From Sporomusaceae bacterium UBA1887 (GTDB lineage: Bacteria; Bacillota; Negativicutes; Sporomusales; DSM-15969): a stretch of 62,186 nucleotides of DNA. The stretch is taken from assembly GCA_002337925.1 (NCBI GenBank), contig DDHB01000003.1:1-62186 (forward strand), read 5' to 3'. This document shows positions 59,236 through 62,186 of this stretch, piece after piece. The stretch's first letter is position 1; every line of letters starts with the position of its first letter. Below the pieces are notes generated by a model. The model was not told where the DNA came from. It did not search any database and was given only the letters and a program-made list of their open reading frames with translations. Position numbers and translations under genes: made by a program.

Positions 59236-59264
59236 ATTGTACTAAAGGAATGGATCTGTGTCAA
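59236..59264 (-). promoter_or_regulatory. Sigma-A promoter of the small peptide gene
   Basis: On the minus strand TTGACA (59264-59259), exactly 17 bases, TACAAT (59241-59236). One of the best housekeeping promoter matches in the window; it would start transcription near 59229. Confidence 0.82.
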
Positions 59265-59440
59265 TATTTGAATTCTTATTTTATTAAGTATTTTCTGGAA
59301 AATCGACATCATAAAATTCTATTATAGGATTATAGTGGAAATTTATTTTATGCTGTTTTTTAAAGGACTTTATCTAAAATTCAGCGAAGCTTAAAGCGGA
59401 AGCTAATCTAAGCAGGAAAAGTAAAAGGAGGAATTATTTT

Positions 59441-61129
59441 ATGCGCTTTACAATTGGGAAACAAATTCTTACAGCTTCTCTGTTAGTTGTATTGGCCTTT
59501 ACTGGTCTTAATTTGTATACATATTACCAATTGCAAGTAATTGAGCAAGGTTATGACGGAGTGATTCAACGCAGCGTTCCTTTAGTAGTGGAAGTAAAAA
59601 ATCTTAATGTAGAAGTAAAGAGTCAAGCAGCTGCTGTCCGGGGATATATCATCAGTGGTGATAAAAAGTACGTTGCTGATTATGAACAATCTAGTAAGCT
59701 GATTAAGACGACTATGGACAGCCTTGAGAAAAAACTGATTACACCGGAAGGCAAGGAAAAAGTAACCGCATTGCGTAATGCGCTGGCCGAATACCACAGG
59801 GTTGCGGATCAAACCATTGTTACCCGTGCAGAGAAGGGTTTGGAAGCGTCTGCGCTAGTGATGAATACCGCGAAAGAGAAGAATGAAATAGCAGAAAAGC
59901 TGATGGTTGATACAGTTGTGTTTCTCACTGAGCGAATGGATTTGAGAACAGAGCAGAATAAAGCCCTAGCCGATAGTATCGAGCGGGTTATCATCATTCT
60001 AGATGCTATTATTTTGGTGTGTGCGATTGCTGGCTCAACCTGGCTGATGCGGCGCATATCCCGTCCGCTGGCAGATGTTGTTGCGGCGGCCCATGATATA
60101 GCTGATGGAGATCTGCAGGTTAAGCAAATTGCCTATAGAGGAAATGACGAAATTGCTGACTTGCTAAAGGCTTTTACCCATATGGCCAAGAATTTGCAGG
60201 ACATTGTCACTCAGGTCTCCCGTTCTGCCGAGCAAGTGGCGGCAGCTAGTGAACAATTGACTGCAAGTGCGGATCAATCGGCACTTGCAGCAGGGCAAGT
60301 GGCAGAAACAATAACCTCAGTAGCAGCTGGAGCTTATACGCAAGGGACAACAGTGGAGCATACCTCCGATATTGTACAGGAAATGGCAAGGGCAATCGGG
60401 CACATTGCTGAGAATTCAAGCAACGTATCAGCCAGATCTGCGGAAACCAGCAGGGCTGCAACAATCGGCAGCCAGGCTATGCAGCAGGCCACCGATCAGA
60501 TGCAGGCGATTAACCGCTCGGTCAGCCAGTCGGCTGAAGTAGTAAGCAAACTTGGGGAAAGCTCAAAACAGATCGGTGAAATTGTAGATGTCATCAGCGG
60601 AATTGCCGGGCAGACTAATTTGTTGGCTCTTAATGCTGCTATTGAGGCTGCGCGGGCTGGTGAACAGGGTCGAGGGTTTGCCGTTGTTGCTGATGAAGTA
60701 CGAAAGCTGGCGGAACAATCCCATGAAGCAGCGCAAAAGATTGCGCATATTGTGCGTGAGATACAGACAGAAACGACCAGTGTTGTTACTGTTATGCAGC
60801 AAGGGACGGTTGACGTCGCTCGTGGCAGTGATGTCATCATTTCGACGGGTGAGCGCTTCACTGCTATTGTGAATTTGGTTGAACACCTAAATTCAGAAAT
60901 ACAGGAAATCAGCGCGGCGTCTGAACAACTATCAGCATCAAGTGAAGAAGTGGTTAAATCGGTAGATTCGGTAAAACATTTGGCCGGTGAGACGGCAGCC
61001 AATACACAGACAATATCTGCTGCGGCAGAGGAACAATCGGCTTCAATGGAAGAGATAGCAGCTTCCAGTCAAGCTTTGTCAAGCCTGGCTGATGAACTGC
61101 AGATGGTTGTTCGCAGGTTTAAAATATAA
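59441..61129 (+). CDS. Methyl-accepting chemotaxis protein with four-helix-bundle sensor
   Basis: 562 residues. First membrane segment (about 9-29), a periplasmic-side helical 4HB_MCP-like sensor (about 35-180), second membrane segment (about 185-205), HAMP (about 206-258) and a long signalling domain. The tip motif IAGQTNLLALNAAIEAARAG is the same as in the receptor at the start of the window, and both end in RRFKI/KFKV. It lacks a CheR-binding pentapeptide. AAAGGAGG precedes ATG 59441. Ligand unknown. A terminator follows. Confidence 0.95.
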   Translation: MRFTIGKQILTASLLVVLAFTGLNLYTYYQLQVIEQGYDGVIQRSVPLVVEVKNLNVEVKSQAAAVRGYIISGDKKYVADYEQSSKLIKTTMDSLEKKLITPEGKEKVTALRNALAEYHRVADQTIVTRAEKGLEASALVMNTAKEKNEIAEKLMVDTVVFLTERMDLRTEQNKALADSIERVIIILDAIILVCAIAGSTWLMRRISRPLADVVAAAHDIADGDLQVKQIAYRGNDEIADLLKAFTHMAKNLQDIVTQVSRSAEQVAAASEQLTASADQSALAAGQVAETITSVAAGAYTQGTTVEHTSDIVQEMARAIGHIAENSSNVSARSAETSRAATIGSQAMQQATDQMQAINRSVSQSAEVVSKLGESSKQIGEIVDVISGIAGQTNLLALNAAIEAARAGEQGRGFAVVADEVRKLAEQSHEAAQKIAHIVREIQTETTSVVTVMQQGTVDVARGSDVIISTGERFTAIVNLVEHLNSEIQEISAASEQLSASSEEVVKSVDSVKHLAGETAANTQTISAAAEEQSASMEEIAASSQALSSLADELQMVVRRFKI

Positions 61130-61140
61130 TAGTTAAGATA

Positions 61141-61175
61141 AAAGCTTCACTGCTCACAAAGCAGTGAAGCTTTTT
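61141..61175 (+). terminator. Terminator after chemoreceptor gene
   Basis: AAAGCTTCACTGC (61141-61153) pairs perfectly with GCAGTGAAGCTTT (61161-61173), followed by TTC. Confidence 0.92.
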
Positions 61176-61326
61176 CTATACTGAAAGTACAGGCATTATG
61201 CCGACAGACAATTGGATTATTATTCCTTTCTGATTTATCTTAGCTATTGCAAAGGAAGAATTAATAGTTTGTCGAACATAAACAAGTACGTTAATGCTAA
61301 TTTGATGTGTACTTGTGAGGCTTGAT

Positions 61327-62186
61327 ATGAAAAAGCTAGATAAGCGGTATCGCTGTAAACCGCTATTGAAATGTATTCCTCGAAAAGCCAATGCTGCAGT
61401 ATTGTATCAGGCTGCTCTTGGTTTGCTTAATCGTTTAGAGATGAACATTCTCCTGGAACTGATTGTTAAAAGAGCTGCCAATTTAGTTGGAGCTCCTAAT
61501 GGATACTACAACACAGTTGATCTTGATCGTGGTTTGATGACCAGAAAAGCTGGCGTAGGTATCTATCAAACGGATATTGGCCGGACAATGAGCGTGAATC
61601 AAGGGCTTATCAAACAAACGATTCAAACAGGACAGGTCGCAGTGATCGGTAATTATAGCGCATGGGCGGAGCGATTAGAAGATCCTTTTTTTGATACGAT
61701 CCATTCAGAGATGCAGATTCCGATAAAAATTGATTCTATTGTTGTCGGTGTACTGGGCTTATCCTTTACAGAGGCCGGTCAAACCTTTACCAGCTATGAT
61801 ATTGCTCTTTTTGAACAATTTTCTATTATCGCTTCTATTGCGATCGATAATGCAATGCTGTATTCAATGGCAAAGCATGAAATACAAGAGCGAGAGAAGA
61901 CGCAGACTCATTTGCTGCATATTACCGAGAATATGCATGATATTATTTGTAAAGTGAATACAGAGGGAATTGTAGAATATATAACCGGTTCATCTAAAAA
62001 ACTGATCGGGTATGAACCGGGTATTTTGTGCGGAACCTGCTTTCTAGAGTATGTTTACCCGGAAGATCTGGACAAAATCCGTGAGACGTTTTTTTCGTTC
62101 TTGGCAAGTGGCGAGCCAAGTGTTTATTGCCATAGGCACTTGTCGGCAGCCGGCGGTGAAGTATGGCTGGAAAGCGTCGGTGAACG
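61327..62186 (+). CDS. GAF-PAS sensory protein, 3'-truncated by window edge
   Basis: The frame from ATG 61327 is open to the right edge (286 codons visible). A GAF domain spans about 30-170 (ALGLLNRLEMNILLELIVKR, VLGLSFTEAGQTFTSYD, LFEQFSIIASIAIDNAMLY). A PAS domain begins near 200 with ITENMHDIICKVNTEGIVEY and YVYPEDLDKI and is still open at the edge. The output domain lies outside; GGDEF, HD-GYP or histidine kinase are all common in such proteins. A GAGG sits nine bases before the ATG. Confidence 0.85.
   Translation, partial: MKKLDKRYRCKPLLKCIPRKANAAVLYQAALGLLNRLEMNILLELIVKRAANLVGAPNGYYNTVDLDRGLMTRKAGVGIYQTDIGRTMSVNQGLIKQTIQTGQVAVIGNYSAWAERLEDPFFDTIHSEMQIPIKIDSIVVGVLGLSFTEAGQTFTSYDIALFEQFSIIASIAIDNAMLYSMAKHEIQEREKTQTHLLHITENMHDIICKVNTEGIVEYITGSSKKLIGYEPGILCGTCFLEYVYPEDLDKIRETFFSFLASGEPSVYCHRHLSAAGGEVWLESVGE

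Noticed and set aside
59058..59312. Longer 84- or 59-codon versions of the small peptide gene
   Set aside because: The extra N-terminal codons overlap the promoter's -10 and the leader hairpin and have no ribosome site; the 29-codon version starts behind AAAGGAGGAG.
1..62186. CRISPR arrays, tRNA or rRNA genes, insertion sequences, prophage genes
   Set aside because: I found no spaced identical repeats, cloverleaf sequences, ribosomal RNA, transposase or phage proteins while reading both strands; a tRNAscan or IS search could still reveal something missed.

Overview
The window looks like chromosome from an anaerobic member of the Negativicutes, most likely the Sporomusa/Pelosinus group (Sporomusaceae). 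The strongest pointer is a tandem pair of CobT-like genes behind a cobalamin riboswitch (13145-15609). This is the arrangement of arsA/arsB, which in Sporomusa ovata attach phenolic lower ligands to cobamides. Moderate-to-low GC, Gram-positive-style ribosome binding sites, T-box regulation, YesM/YesN-type sensors, TRAP transporters and several chemoreceptors agree with this. I see no rRNA, tRNA, CRISPR array, transposase or phage gene.

Layout. 1-3768: 3' part of a chemoreceptor gene, a gamma-glutamylcyclotransferase-like protein and a sodium:solute symporter. 3820-11003 (minus): an OsmC protein behind four overlapping glycosyltransferase genes, three of them GT2-TPR proteins. 11185-13021 (plus, divergent): a nonapeptide-repeat protein and a DNRLRE-like protein sharing a C-terminal domain. 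Together with the glycosyltransferases these look like a surface-glycoprotein locus. 13098-20092: riboswitch, arsA-arsB, then a CUT1-type sugar ABC transporter. 20257-24860: YaaW-family protein, TVP38/DedA-like protein, universal stress protein, phosphoglucomutase and a DUF2225 protein.

25038-31095: an AtoS/AtoC-like two-component system and an atoD-atoA-atoE short-chain fatty acid module. Both transcription units have clear -24/-12 (sigma-54) promoters. 31270-48017: a large hexuronate/pectin catabolic region with a TRAP transporter, YesM/YesN-like two-component system, Gfo/Idh oxidoreductase, uxaB, uxaA, KDPG aldolase, KDG kinase, an FAH-family protein, a LacI and an IclR regulator, kduI and kduD. 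These could carry galacturonate or unsaturated uronate to KDG and then to pyruvate and glyceraldehyde-3-phosphate. A uxaC isomerase is not present here.

48178-62186: DUF815 ATPase, ilvC, menG/ubiE, a SIMPL-domain protein, serC behind a T-box leader with two antiterminator/terminator modules, a small membrane protein, a thioredoxin-reductase-like flavoprotein without NADPH motifs, a YkvI-like permease, a PAS-HD-GYP protein, serS behind a putative attenuator, a 29-residue aromatic/acidic peptide gene with its own promoter, a chemoreceptor, and a GAF-PAS protein cut by the window end.

Most promising for follow-up: the 29-aa peptide gene at 59147-59058 (minus), the serC leader with a duplicated decision module, the glycosyltransferase/nonapeptide-repeat surface locus, and the pyridine-nucleotide-independent-looking thioredoxin reductase.
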